50,570 bases of DNA from a bacterium (GTDB taxonomy: Bacteria > Pseudomonadota > Alphaproteobacteria > Acetobacterales > Acetobacteraceae), in assembly GCA_026224825.1 (NCBI GenBank), contig JAMFRO010000081.1:1-50570 (forward strand). Direction: 5' to 3'. This document shows, one piece after another, positions 31,703-40,107 of this stretch. The position numbers were made by a program, and so were the translations under genes. Position 1 is the stretch's first letter, and the number at the start of each line of letters is the position of its first letter. The notes beneath the pieces were generated by a model. The model ran no database searches and was not told the origin of the DNA. It saw nothing but the letters and a program-made list of their open reading frames with translations.

Positions 31703-32515
31703 ATGAACAAAATGTTTCGGCCGGTTTTAGCGGCGGTTTGTACGTTTGGCATGGCGGCGGCGCCGTTGGCGGTACATGCCAAGCCGCTTACGGAAATCAA
31801 GTTCGGCGTGGATGCGACGTATCCGCCGTTTGAGAGCCTTTCGCCGTCGGGCGCGTTCCAGGGGTTCGATATTGATCTCGGCAATGCGATTTGCGCCGAG
31901 CTGAAGGTGAAATGCGTGTTCGTGGCGCAGGGGTTTGACGGGATTATTCCGGCTCTGCAGGCGCGCAAGTTCGACGCGGTTTTGTCCTCGATGACGGTGA
32001 CGCCGGACCGTTCCAAGCAGATCGCGTTTTCGGATGAGATGTATAATGAGCCGACCAGCCTGATTGTGAAGAAGGGTTCGGGCCTGACGCCGACGGCGGC
32101 GAGCCTGAAGGGTAAGACCGTGGGTGTGGAGTCCGGCACCATTCAGGAGAGCTATGCCAAGACCTATTGGGCGCCGAACGGGGTTACGGTTGTGTCTTAC
32201 CCGGGCCAGGATCAGGTCTATGCCGATCTTCTGTCCGGCCGTCTGGATGCCTCGCTGCAGGATTCGGTTGAGGCTGATTATGGCTTCGTGAAGACGCCGA
32301 AGGGTGTGGGCTTCGAGTTCGGCGGCAATGCCACGATTGATCCGAAGGATGTTCTGGGTTCCTACATCGCCATTGGCGTGCGCAAGGATGAGCCGGAGCT
32401 GTTGAAGAAGATCAACGAGGCGATCGGCAAGATCCATAAGAGCGGCCAGTACAAGACGCTTGAGGCGAAGTATTTCGCGTTCGACGTTTATGGTGCGACG
32501 CCGGAAGGTCAGTAA
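31703..32515 (+). CDS. Amino acid ABC transporter substrate-binding protein (Arg/Lys/His type)
   Basis: 270 residues from the ATG at 31703 (GGGAGAT upstream). The signal peptide MNKMFRPVLAAVCTFGMAAAPLAVHA is followed by the family-3 fold: IKFGVDATYPPFESLSPSGAFQGFDIDLGNAIC, then DGIIPALQARKFDAVLSSMTVTPDRSKQIAFSDEMY. Binding-site residues (Asp/Tyr of ATYPPFE, Ser-Ser-Met-Thr, Arg of PDRS) resemble the basic-amino-acid binding proteins. First gene of a transport cluster with two permeases and a carbamate-kinase-like gene. Confidence 0.9.
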   Translation: MNKMFRPVLAAVCTFGMAAAPLAVHAKPLTEIKFGVDATYPPFESLSPSGAFQGFDIDLGNAICAELKVKCVFVAQGFDGIIPALQARKFDAVLSSMTVTPDRSKQIAFSDEMYNEPTSLIVKKGSGLTPTAASLKGKTVGVESGTIQESYAKTYWAPNGVTVVSYPGQDQVYADLLSGRLDASLQDSVEADYGFVKTPKGVGFEFGGNATIDPKDVLGSYIAIGVRKDEPELLKKINEAIGKIHKSGQYKTLEAKYFAFDVYGATPEGQ

Positions 32516-32563
32516 TTTCCATCCGGCCCCGGCGGATACGCTGGGGCCGATTGCATGTGAAGG

Positions 32564-33280
32564 ATGGGCATGTTCGATCTCGCAGGCTATGGACCTCAAA
32601 TATTCGCGGGTACGCTGACGACGATCGAGCTGTCTGTCGCTTCGCTGATTGTCTCCTTTCTGCTGGGCCTGCTTGGCGCCTCGGCAAAGCTTTCCAAAAA
32701 CCGGGCGCTGCGGGGCATCGCCACCGTGTACACCACCATCATCCGCGGTGTGCCCGACCTGGTGCTGATGTTGTTGATTTTCTATTCCCTGCAGATATGG
32801 CTTAACGATTTCACCGATTGGCTGAACACCCTGCAGAGCCGTTACGATATCGAGCTGCCGCTCGACCCGCTCACCAGCGGTATCATCACATTGGGTTTCA
32901 TCTACGGCGCGTATTTTACCGAGACATTTCGCGGCGCCTTTCAATCCGTGCCGAAAGGCCAGTTGGAAGCGGCGGTTTCGTTCGGCATGCGGCCGTTGCT
33001 GGTGTTCCGCCGCATCCTTTTCCCGCAGATGATGCGCTATGCGCTGCCGGGCCTGGGCAATAACTGGCAGGTGATTTTGAAGGCGACCGCGCTGGTCTCG
33101 ATCATCGGGCTTTCGGATGTGGTGAAGGCGACGCAATCCGCCGGCGAGGCTACCTTCCGGGGGTTTTATTTCCTCTGCATCGCCGGGCTGGTTTATCTGT
33201 TTCTCACCATTATTTCCAACGGCGTGTTGCTGCTGCTGGAGCGCAAATACGCCATCGGCGTAAGGCGGGCGTCGATATGA
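32564..33280 (+). CDS. Amino acid ABC transporter permease (HisQ/ArtQ type)
   Basis: 238 residues, about five helices, with the EAA loop EAAVSFGMRPLLVFRRILFPQMMRYALPGLGNNWQVILKATAL. It belongs to the His/Glu/Gln/Arg permease family. Its end overlaps the next permease start by 4 nt (ATGA). No ATPase gene of this transporter lies in the cluster. Confidence 0.9.
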   Translation: MGMFDLAGYGPQIFAGTLTTIELSVASLIVSFLLGLLGASAKLSKNRALRGIATVYTTIIRGVPDLVLMLLIFYSLQIWLNDFTDWLNTLQSRYDIELPLDPLTSGIITLGFIYGAYFTETFRGAFQSVPKGQLEAAVSFGMRPLLVFRRILFPQMMRYALPGLGNNWQVILKATALVSIIGLSDVVKATQSAGEATFRGFYFLCIAGLVYLFLTIISNGVLLLLERKYAIGVRRASI

Positions 33281-33981
33281 TTCAGATCATCCAGCAATAC
33301 GGGATCGCCTATCTGGCCTGGGACGGCTACCGGATATCCGGGCTAGCCATGACGCTGTGGCTGCTGGTGCTCGCCTGCTGCATCGGGTTCTGCCTGGCGC
33401 TTCCGCTGGCCATTGCACGCAACTCCAAAAACCCGCTGGTCTGGTTTCCGGTCTGGGTGTTCACCTTCCTGTTTCGTGGCACGCCGCTTTATGTGCAGTT
33501 GCTGCTCATCTATTCCGGCATCTACGGGCTGGAATTCGTGCATAATACCGCGCCGCTCAACGAATTCTTCCGCCAGGCCATCAACTGCACCGTGCTCTCC
33601 TTCGCGCTGAACACCGGCGCCTATACCACCGAGATTTTTGCGGGCGCCATAAAAGAGACCTCGCATGGCGAGGTGGATGCGGCGCGCGCCATGGGCATGT
33701 CCATGCGCACGATGTACCGGCGCATCATCATCCCCTCGGCTCTGCGCCGGGCGCTGCCGGTGTACAGCAATGAGGTGATCCTGATGCTGCATGCCACCAC
33801 TCTGGCATTTACCGCCACCGTGCCGGATATCCTCAAGGTGGCGAATGATGCGTACTCCGCCACCTATGATCCGTTTGATAGTTTTTCGCTGGCGGCGGTG
33901 ATTTATCTCTGCGTGTCGTTTGCGCTGATTTTTGGGTTTCGCCGGGCGGAGCGGCATTTTCTGGCGTTTTTGCAGCCTTAA
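33277..33981 (+). CDS. Amino acid ABC transporter permease (HisM/ArtM type)
   Basis: 234 residues, second permease subunit. EAA loop: EVDAARAMGMSMRTMYRRIIIPSALRRALPVYSNEVILMLHATTLAF. Heterodimer partner of the preceding permease. The stop is 28 bp before the carbamate-kinase-like start. Confidence 0.9.
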   Translation: MIQIIQQYGIAYLAWDGYRISGLAMTLWLLVLACCIGFCLALPLAIARNSKNPLVWFPVWVFTFLFRGTPLYVQLLLIYSGIYGLEFVHNTAPLNEFFRQAINCTVLSFALNTGAYTTEIFAGAIKETSHGEVDAARAMGMSMRTMYRRIIIPSALRRALPVYSNEVILMLHATTLAFTATVPDILKVANDAYSATYDPFDSFSLAAVIYLCVSFALIFGFRRAERHFLAFLQP

Positions 33982-34009
33982 GGCAACCAAACCTACATAT
34001 ATTACCTCT

Positions 34010-34966
34010 ATGAGAATACTTGTCGCCCTTGGCGGCAGTGCCCTACTCAAGCGCGGCGTACTGCCCAGCCCCATCAATATGCAGCCTGCCGTGGATAAAG
34101 CGGCGCGGATTTTCGCCGCGGCGCTGATGGCGGGGCATCACCTTGTCATCACCCATGGCGATGCGGCACAGCTCGGCCTGCTTGGGCTGGAGGCGCTGAA
34201 TGGCGTGCAGGAGACGGTTCCGGCTTTGGATGTATTGCATGCGCGCAGCCAGGGCGCGCTCGGCTACCAGTTGGAGCTGGCGCTGCGTAATGCGCTGCCG
34301 GCGGGGGCGGCGATTGTCAGCATCGTCACCCAGACGCTGGTGGATGTGCATGAATTCGCTGTTCTCAATCATAATGTTCCGGTTGGGCCGGTGTTCGAGA
34401 AGGCGACGGCCGTTCAACTGGCCAAGGCGCATGGCTGGAAGATAGGTGCTGCCGGGTGCGGCTGGTGCCGGCTGGTGCCGCAGCCGGCGCCGCAGGAGAT
34501 CGTGGAGCTGGATGCCATCAGGCGGCTGGCCAATACCGGGGTAACGGTGATTTGCGGCGGCGGTGGTGGCGTGCCGGTGCAGCGCGATATGCATGGCCAG
34601 TTGCATGGTGTGGAGGCGGTGGTGGATAAGGATGCCGCGAGTGCCGTGCTGGCCTGCGGTATTGGAGCGGATTTCTTCGTCATGCTCACCGATGTCGGCG
34701 GTATCTACGCCGATTATGGCAGCGCCGATGCACGGCTCATTGCCAGTACCGGTGCCAATGCGCTGGTCTCGCATCTGCCGGATCTGCCGGAGACGGGAAT
34801 GCGGCCGAAGGCCAGGGCCGCGATCGATTTCGCGCGCCGGACCGGTAAACCCGCCGCCATCGGCCTGCTCCAGGACCTGCCTGGGATATTGGAGGGGTGG
34901 CGCGGCACACTGGTTTCGCCCGATGCCGGACCGTTTGGCCTGCTCGGGCATAGAATGGCCTCGTAA
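34010..34966 (+). CDS. Carbamate kinase-family protein
   Basis: 318 residues from MRILVALGGSALLKRG (the frame extends further upstream into the permease gene, but that tail is not conserved). In carbamate kinases it catalyses ATP formation from carbamoyl phosphate, the last step of the arginine deiminase route, which fits the basic-amino-acid transporter upstream. Family segments are VVDKDAASAVLACGIGADFFVMLTDVGGIY, GSADARLI and RPKARAAIDFARRTGKPAAIG. The nucleotide/substrate motif usually GNGPQ reads GDAAQ here (THGDAAQLGLL), so activity or substrate may be altered. No arginine deiminase or ornithine carbamoyltransferase is nearby. Confidence 0.82.
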   Translation: MRILVALGGSALLKRGVLPSPINMQPAVDKAARIFAAALMAGHHLVITHGDAAQLGLLGLEALNGVQETVPALDVLHARSQGALGYQLELALRNALPAGAAIVSIVTQTLVDVHEFAVLNHNVPVGPVFEKATAVQLAKAHGWKIGAAGCGWCRLVPQPAPQEIVELDAIRRLANTGVTVICGGGGGVPVQRDMHGQLHGVEAVVDKDAASAVLACGIGADFFVMLTDVGGIYADYGSADARLIASTGANALVSHLPDLPETGMRPKARAAIDFARRTGKPAAIGLLQDLPGILEGWRGTLVSPDAGPFGLLGHRMAS

Positions 34967-35015
34967 TGGCGCGGTGGTGGGCGTTTTAGCGTTTGAGGGG
35001 TTTTAATGATTGTAA

Positions 35016-35030
35016 TGTTATAGTATATCA
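35016..35030. promoter_or_regulatory. Candidate Zur box upstream of the metal ABC operon
   Basis: TGTTATAGTATATCA fits the near-symmetric pattern TGnTATAnTATAnCA, close to Zur boxes known in rhizobia (TGTTATATTATAACA, from memory). It sits about 26 bp before the ATG of the metal-binding-protein gene at 35056. Repression by the Zur-like protein encoded at 38234-38707 under zinc sufficiency is inferred. Confidence 0.6.
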
Positions 35031-35055
35031 TCCTCCGCGACAGTGGAGGTAGTCT

Positions 35056-35916
35056 ATGCGTAAGACCGGTTTGGCCATGGTGCTGGTATTTGGTACGGGG
35101 GCGGCGCAGGCGCAGCCGGTGCTGCATGCGGTGGGGCTGGAGAGCCAATATGCCGATGTGATGCGGCAGATCGGCGGGCCTTACGTGCAGGTGAGTGCCA
35201 TAGAGGACGACCCGAACACCGACCCGCATGAGTTTGAGCTGAGCCCGGATGTGGCGAAGCGGATCTATGGGGCGGATGTGATCGTCGCCAATGGGCTGGG
35301 CTATGATGGCTGGGCGGACAAGCTGCTGGGCAATGCGCATGGCGAGGTGATTTCGGCGCAAGCCGTGCTGAAATTGCCCGATTCCACGCCCAATCCGCAT
35401 CTCTGGTACGACCCCGAGACCATGCCGGCGGTGGCCCGCGCGGTGGCGGCGGCGTTTGCGGCCAAGGATCCTGCGCATGCCGCGCAATATGCGGCGAATG
35501 AGAAGGCGTTCGAGGCCTCGTTACAGCCTTGGGTGAACGCGCTGGCGGAACTGCGCCAGAAATACGCGGGCACAAAAGTAGCGGTGACCGAGCCGGTGGC
35601 GGATTACATGCTGCAGGCGGCGGGGCTGAACATCGCCACACCTTTCAGCCTGCAGGCGGCGATTATGAACGGCACCGACCCTGCACCGCAGGATGTGAGC
35701 GCGCAGCAGGCGCTGCTGAGCGGGGGCGGTGCCAAAATATTTGTGTATAACCAGCAGGTGACGGATGCGCTGACGGTGTCGTTTCTGGCCACGGCCAAAG
35801 GAGCAAAGCTGCAGGTGCTGGGCGTGTATGAGCTGATGCCGGCGGGTGCTAAAAACTATCAGGGCTGGATGGAGAGCGAAGTGGCGGAGCTGGGGCGGGA
35901 TCTGGCCGGGCAATGA
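35056..35916 (+). CDS. Zinc/manganese ABC transporter substrate-binding protein (ZnuA/MntC family)
   Basis: 286 residues with a signal peptide (MRKTGLAMVLVFGTGAAQAQ). Two metal-ligand histidines are in DPHEFELS and NPHLWYDP. The helical linker and C-terminal lobe (TEPVADYMLQAAGL) follow. The His-rich flexible loop of typical ZnuA is absent, so manganese or iron cannot be excluded. A candidate Zur box upstream favours zinc. The stop overlaps the ATPase start by 4 nt. Confidence 0.88.
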   Translation: MRKTGLAMVLVFGTGAAQAQPVLHAVGLESQYADVMRQIGGPYVQVSAIEDDPNTDPHEFELSPDVAKRIYGADVIVANGLGYDGWADKLLGNAHGEVISAQAVLKLPDSTPNPHLWYDPETMPAVARAVAAAFAAKDPAHAAQYAANEKAFEASLQPWVNALAELRQKYAGTKVAVTEPVADYMLQAAGLNIATPFSLQAAIMNGTDPAPQDVSAQQALLSGGGAKIFVYNQQVTDALTVSFLATAKGAKLQVLGVYELMPAGAKNYQGWMESEVAELGRDLAGQ

Positions 35917-36692
35917 GCATGGCGCTGGAGGTTAGCGGGCTGACCGTAAGGCTGGGCGGGCGCGAAGTGCTGCGCGATGTCGGCTTTGCGCTGGCGCCTG
36001 GCGCGTTCTGTGGGCTGATAGGCGCCAATGGCTCGGGCAAGACGACGCTGCTGCGGACCATACTCGGGTTTGAGACGGCCGCCGCCGGGCGCGTGACGAG
36101 GGATGGGGCGGTGGGCTATGTGCCGCAAAAACTTGAGCTTGCGCCGGATATGCCGGTGCGGGCGCGGGATCTGGTGGCGCTCGGGCTGGATGGCCAGCGG
36201 TTTGGTTTTTCCTTCCCCTCGGCCCGGCGCAGGCGCGTTGTGGCGGAAATGTTGGAAGCTGTGGATCTGCTTGGTTTTGCGGATCAGCGTGTCGGCGAGC
36301 TGTCCGGCGGGCAGTTGCAGCGGGTGCTTATTGCCCATGCGCTGGTGAGCAAGCCGAAACTGCTGCTGCTGGATGAGCCTCTGGCCAATCTGGATTTGCG
36401 CGCGGCGGCGGAAATTGTGGCGCTGCTGAAGCGCGTGGCGGGGCAGGGGGTGAGCGTGCTCATCTCGGCGCATGATATGAACCCGCTGCTGGGGGCGATG
36501 CACCAGTTGGTTTACCTGGCCAATGGCCGGGCCGCCAGCGGGCGCACGGAGCAGGTGGTGCGGACCGAGGTGCTGTCTGAACTCTATGGCTACCATATCG
36601 ACGTGATCCGCGTGCATGGGCGCATTCTCGTGGTGGCGGGGGATGGGCACGTACATGCTCACGACCATGAGCATGTGGCGACGATTCCTTGA
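35913..36692 (+). CDS. Metal ABC transporter ATP-binding protein (ZnuC-like)
   Basis: 259 residues: Walker A GANGSGKTT, the Q-loop VPQKLEL, signature LSGGQLQRVLIAHAL, Walker B LLLLDEPLANLD and the switch His in ISAHDMNP. The C-terminus is His-rich (DGHVHAHDHEH), as in several zinc-transport ATPases. Overlaps both neighbours, so the four transporter genes form one operon. Confidence 0.9.
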   Translation: MSMALEVSGLTVRLGGREVLRDVGFALAPGAFCGLIGANGSGKTTLLRTILGFETAAAGRVTRDGAVGYVPQKLELAPDMPVRARDLVALGLDGQRFGFSFPSARRRRVVAEMLEAVDLLGFADQRVGELSGGQLQRVLIAHALVSKPKLLLLDEPLANLDLRAAAEIVALLKRVAGQGVSVLISAHDMNPLLGAMHQLVYLANGRAASGRTEQVVRTEVLSELYGYHIDVIRVHGRILVVAGDGHVHAHDHEHVATIP

Positions 36693-37510
36693 TGTTTGAG
36701 GGGTTTTGGACGAGCCAGGTGGTGTGGAACGCGCTGCTCATAGGCGGTGCGGCGGCGGTGTTGTCGGGCTGCATCGGCGTGTTCACCGTGCTGCGGGGGC
36801 AGTCCTTTGCCGGCCATGCGCTGGCGGATGTGAGCAGTGCCGGGGGTGCGTTGTCGCTGCTGCTGGGCATTAACCCGATGCTGGGGTTTTTCGGGCTGGG
36901 GCTGCTGGGCGCACTGGGGCTGAGCGGCCGGCGGCAGGGTGATGGCGATCTGGCGGCCGGGATTTTGCTCGGCGCCGGGCTGGGGCTGACGGCGCTGCTG
37001 CTGCATTTCGCCATTTCGCTCCGCAATTCGACTGGGGCGGCGGCGGTGGTGATGTTCGGCTCGCTGTTTTCCGCACCTCCGGGTGCGGGGGCGCTGGCGC
37101 TGGGCAGCGCACTGGCGGGGGTTGTGCTCCTGGGCGTTATCCACCGGCCATTGCTGCTGTCCTCGCTTGATGCCGGGCTGGCGGCGGTAAGGGGCGTAAA
37201 CATACGGCTGGTGGCCGGGGTGTTTCTGGTCCTGCTGGCGCTGGCGGTCACGCTCTCGGCCATGGCGGTGGGGGCGATCCTCTCCACGGCATTGCTCATC
37301 GGTCCGGCGGCGGCGGCGTTGCGGCTCACGCGCCGGCCAGGGTTGGCCTGCGCGCTGGCGGCGGGCTTGGGTGTTTTTTGTGCCTGGGGCGGGGTGGCGC
37401 TGGCCTATGCGAGCTATGGGTTTACGCCGGGGCGCGTCTGGCCGGTGAGTTTCTTCATCGTGGCTCTGGTTTTTTGCACCTATGCCGCCGCCTCACTGCG
37501 GAGGGCGTAG
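36689..37510 (+). CDS. Metal ABC transporter permease (ZnuB/MntB family), first copy
   Basis: 273 residues, seven to eight helices, family ABC-3. Contains FTVLRGQSFAGHALADVSSAGGALSLLLG, and the later GVNIRLVAGVFLVLLALAVTLSAMAVGAILSTALLIGPAAAALRL, both characteristic. It starts within the ATPase stop (overlap 4 nt) and ends just before the second permease gene. Confidence 0.88.
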   Translation: MMFEGFWTSQVVWNALLIGGAAAVLSGCIGVFTVLRGQSFAGHALADVSSAGGALSLLLGINPMLGFFGLGLLGALGLSGRRQGDGDLAAGILLGAGLGLTALLLHFAISLRNSTGAAAVVMFGSLFSAPPGAGALALGSALAGVVLLGVIHRPLLLSSLDAGLAAVRGVNIRLVAGVFLVLLALAVTLSAMAVGAILSTALLIGPAAAALRLTRRPGLACALAAGLGVFCAWGGVALAYASYGFTPGRVWPVSFFIVALVFCTYAAASLRRA

Positions 37511-37512
37511 GG

Positions 37513-38322
37513 GTGTTCGTACCTTATCTGCTGGATGGCTGGATTGTTGCCACGCTGGTGGCCTTGGCGTCGGGGTTTGCCGGGTTTTTCGTGGTGCTGC
37601 GGCGCGAGAGCTTTGCCGCGCATGCTTTGCCCATGGCGGCGTTTCCCGGTGCGGCCGCGGCGGTGCTTTTCGGGGTTGCGCAGATTTACGGGCTGGTGGC
37701 GGCGGCACTGCTCGGGGTGGGGCTGCTGCTGTGGCTCAAGCGCGGCCAGCGTAACGATGCCGCCACGGCGCTGGCCCTGGTGGCGCTACTGGCCCTGGGC
37801 GCGCTATTTTTGAGCCTCTCCGGCCGCTATGCCGATGCGGTTTATGCGCTCCTGTTCGGCCAGGTGTTTGCCGTGGGGCCGGGCGATATCGCCCCGGCCG
37901 TGGCGCTGGGCGTGCTGGTGCCGCTGGCGGTGTTGGCGGGGTTCAGGCCGCTGCTGTTGAGTGCCCTTGCCCCAGAACTGGCCAGCGTGCGCGGCGCGAA
38001 CTGCGGCTGGGTCGATGCGTTGTTTTTGCTCCTCCTGGCGCTGGCGGCGGCCTTGGCTTTGCCTGTTACCGGCGCGCTGCTGGTGTTCAGCCTGATGACC
38101 GGCCCGGCCGGAGCCGCCTGTGTTTTGCTCCGCAGCCCGAAGGCGGCTTTGGCACTCTCTGTGGGCCTCGCTCTGGCGCTCATCTGGTCGGCTTTGGCTT
38201 TGTCCTACGCCACCGGCTGGCCGGCGGGGTTTTTCACCGGTGCGCTGGCGGCGGTGCTGTATCTGGCGGCGCGCATGTGGCGCAGAGCCCGTCGAGCTCG
38301 ACCATCGCCCGGCTGGGCGTAA
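37513..38322 (+). CDS. Metal ABC transporter permease (ZnuB/MntB family), second copy
   Basis: 269 residues. The start is taken as the GTG at 37513, two bases after the previous stop, with GGAGGG upstream; the frame extends to 37378 but that portion lies inside the first permease gene. Family segments are VVLRRESFAAHALPMAAFPGAAAAVLFG and VRGANCGWVDALFLLLLALAAALALPVTGALLVFSLMTGPAGAACVL. Two different permease genes suggest a heterodimeric channel. The last 89 bp overlap the zur gene on the opposite strand. Confidence 0.85.
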   Translation: MFVPYLLDGWIVATLVALASGFAGFFVVLRRESFAAHALPMAAFPGAAAAVLFGVAQIYGLVAAALLGVGLLLWLKRGQRNDAATALALVALLALGALFLSLSGRYADAVYALLFGQVFAVGPGDIAPAVALGVLVPLAVLAGFRPLLLSALAPELASVRGANCGWVDALFLLLLALAAALALPVTGALLVFSLMTGPAGAACVLLRSPKAALALSVGLALALIWSALALSYATGWPAGFFTGALAAVLYLAARMWRRARRARPSPGWA

Positions 38323-38707
38323 AGCCGCGCGCTGCCGCCGCTGCGGCCAGGGCGTCCGACACGCCGTGGTCCTCCAGCTCCGTGACCGTGCCGCATTGGT
38401 GGCAGATCAGGAATTGCGCATCGGCATGTTCATGGTCCGCATCGCAAGGGATGAAGGCGTTGAGCCGCTCGATGCGATGCACCAGATGATTCTCGATGAG
38501 GAAATCCAGCGCGCGGTAGATGGTCGGCGGCACGGCGGATTTGCGCGTGGATTTAAGCTGGTCGAGCAGTTGGTAGGCGGTGAGCGGGGCGGTTGAACGC
38601 AGCACGAGATCCAGCACCACGCGCCGCAGCGTGGTGAGCTGCGTGCCGTTTTTGGTGCAGAGGCGTTCCGCCGCGTCGAGCTGGGCTGCGATATCGGGAC
38701 CGGGCAT
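38234..38707 (-). CDS. zur: Fur-family zinc uptake regulator (Zur-like)
   Basis: 157 residues. The N-terminal winged helix has TKNGTQLTTLRRVVLDLVLRSTAPLTAYQLLDQLK and PPTIYRALDFLIENHLVHRIERLNAFIPC, with the DNA-recognition segment. HEHADAQFLICHQCGTVTEL follows, with structural-zinc CxxC, and a second pair CATC at about residue 142. Metal-sensing His/Asp/Glu are in DADHEHADAQ. Its start faces the Nramp-like gene, with a Zur-type box between, suggesting autoregulation. The 3' end runs 89 bp into the convergent permease gene. Confidence 0.87.
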   Translation of the reverse strand: MPGPDIAAQLDAAERLCTKNGTQLTTLRRVVLDLVLRSTAPLTAYQLLDQLKSTRKSAVPPTIYRALDFLIENHLVHRIERLNAFIPCDADHEHADAQFLICHQCGTVTELEDHGVSDALAAAAAARGFTPSRAMVELDGLCATCAPPDTAPPPAHR

Positions 38708-38712
38708 GCGTA

Positions 38713-38727
38713 TGATATAATATAGAA
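38713..38727. promoter_or_regulatory. Candidate Zur box between zur and the Nramp-like gene
   Basis: TGATATAATATAGAA fits TGnTATAnTATAnCA with one mismatch near its end. It lies 6 bp from the zur start and 55 bp before the Nramp-like gene, so one site could control both. Same pattern as the box at 35016. Confidence 0.5.
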
Positions 38728-38781
38728 AGCGTCATACGGGGAGGGCTTGACGCAAATACCCTCCGCTTTAGGTGTTGGTGC

Positions 38782-40107
38782 ATGGCGGATAATGACATGC
38801 AGCCCATCGGCCGCGAGGATGAGCTGCGGGCGCGCGACCGGATAAAAGTGTTGCGCAGCCGGGCCGAGGGGCAACGCCTGCGCCTGCTCTGGCTGCTGGC
38901 CGGGCCCGGCGTGCTGGTGATGCTTGGGGAGAATGACGGGCCCTCGATGCTCTCCTACGCCACCACAGGTGCTGTGTATGGCGTGGGGTTCTTCATCCCG
39001 TTCATCCTGCTCACCTTTGTGATGGCATATCTGGTGCAGGAGATGACGGTACGGCTCGGCGCTGCCACGCATCGCGGCCATGCCGAACTGATCTTTCAGC
39101 GTTTTGGTCCGTTCTGGGGCTATTTTGCCATGGCCGATCTGGTGTTCGGCAATCTGCTGACGCTGGTCACCGAGTTTATCGCCATCCAGGCCGGGGGGCT
39201 ATATTTCGGCCTGAGCCCGGTGGTGTCGGTGCTGGGCGGGGTGGTGCTGGTGCTGAGCTCGCTGGCCTTGCGCCGTTACGCCACCTGGGAGCGGGCACTG
39301 CTGCTGCTGGCGGTTGGGAATTTGCTGTTCATTCCGGCGGCGTTGCTGGCGCATCCGCACCCGGAGGCGGTGCTGCGGGCGCTGGCGTTCTGGTCGCCGC
39401 TGCCCGGCGGGTTCAACACCAAATTCGTCGTGCTCATGCTGGCCAATATAGGCGCCACGGTCACGCCCTGGATGATCTTTTTCCAGCAAAGTGCGGTGGT
39501 GGATAAGGGGCTGACGCGGGCGGACATAACGCAAGGGCGGCTGGATACCGGGCTGGGGGCGCTGCTCGCGGCGGTGGCGGCGGTTGCCACGCTGCTGGCG
39601 GCCACCCCGCTGTATGCTGCGCATATCGATACCGGCAGCCTGGCCTCAGGCGCGGATTTCGCCACGGCCCTGCAGCCTTATCTCGGCCATGCCGGCGCGG
39701 CTTTGTTCGCGTTGGGCATGACCGAGGCAGGGCTGGTGGCGGCGATGACGATTTCCACCAGCTCCTCCTACGCCCTGGCGGAAACTTTCGTCGTCAGCGG
39801 CTCGCTCAACCTCGATTTCCGTTCCGGCCGCTGGTTCTACGGGGCGGCGATCGTCTCCACTGTGGTGGCGGCGGGGGGCGTGCTGATCCCGCATGCGCCG
39901 CTGCTGGCCATGACGCTGGCGGTGAATGTGATCGCCACACTGCTGATGGCCCCGGCGCTGCTGTTTTTGCTGCTGCTGGTGAATGACCGCGAGATCATGG
40001 GCGATCTGGCCAACGGGCTGCTCTCCAATATCGCGGGCGGGGCGATTATCGTGGGCATTGCCATAGCCGGGGCGGTATATGGCGTTATGACGGTGTTTTA
40101 CCCATGA
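38782..40107 (+). CDS. Nramp-related divalent metal transporter
   Basis: 441 residues with about 11 helices. First helix: LLAGPGVLVMLGENDGPSMLSYATTGAVYGVGF. The canonical Nramp DPGN metal site appears as ENDGP, and the usual helix 6 MPH region reads MTEAGLVAAMT. This places it among divergent Nramp relatives, some of which carry magnesium or manganese. It is divergent from zur, with a Zur-type box in between, suggesting a link to metal homeostasis. The stop overlaps a small downstream gene by ATGA. Confidence 0.8.
   Translation: MADNDMQPIGREDELRARDRIKVLRSRAEGQRLRLLWLLAGPGVLVMLGENDGPSMLSYATTGAVYGVGFFIPFILLTFVMAYLVQEMTVRLGAATHRGHAELIFQRFGPFWGYFAMADLVFGNLLTLVTEFIAIQAGGLYFGLSPVVSVLGGVVLVLSSLALRRYATWERALLLLAVGNLLFIPAALLAHPHPEAVLRALAFWSPLPGGFNTKFVVLMLANIGATVTPWMIFFQQSAVVDKGLTRADITQGRLDTGLGALLAAVAAVATLLAATPLYAAHIDTGSLASGADFATALQPYLGHAGAALFALGMTEAGLVAAMTISTSSSYALAETFVVSGSLNLDFRSGRWFYGAAIVSTVVAAGGVLIPHAPLLAMTLAVNVIATLLMAPALLFLLLLVNDREIMGDLANGLLSNIAGGAIIVGIAIAGAVYGVMTVFYP

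Noticed and set aside
31727..33136. 469-residue open frame on the minus strand
   Set aside because: Antisense to the amino-acid transporter genes; His/Arg/Gln-rich shadow.
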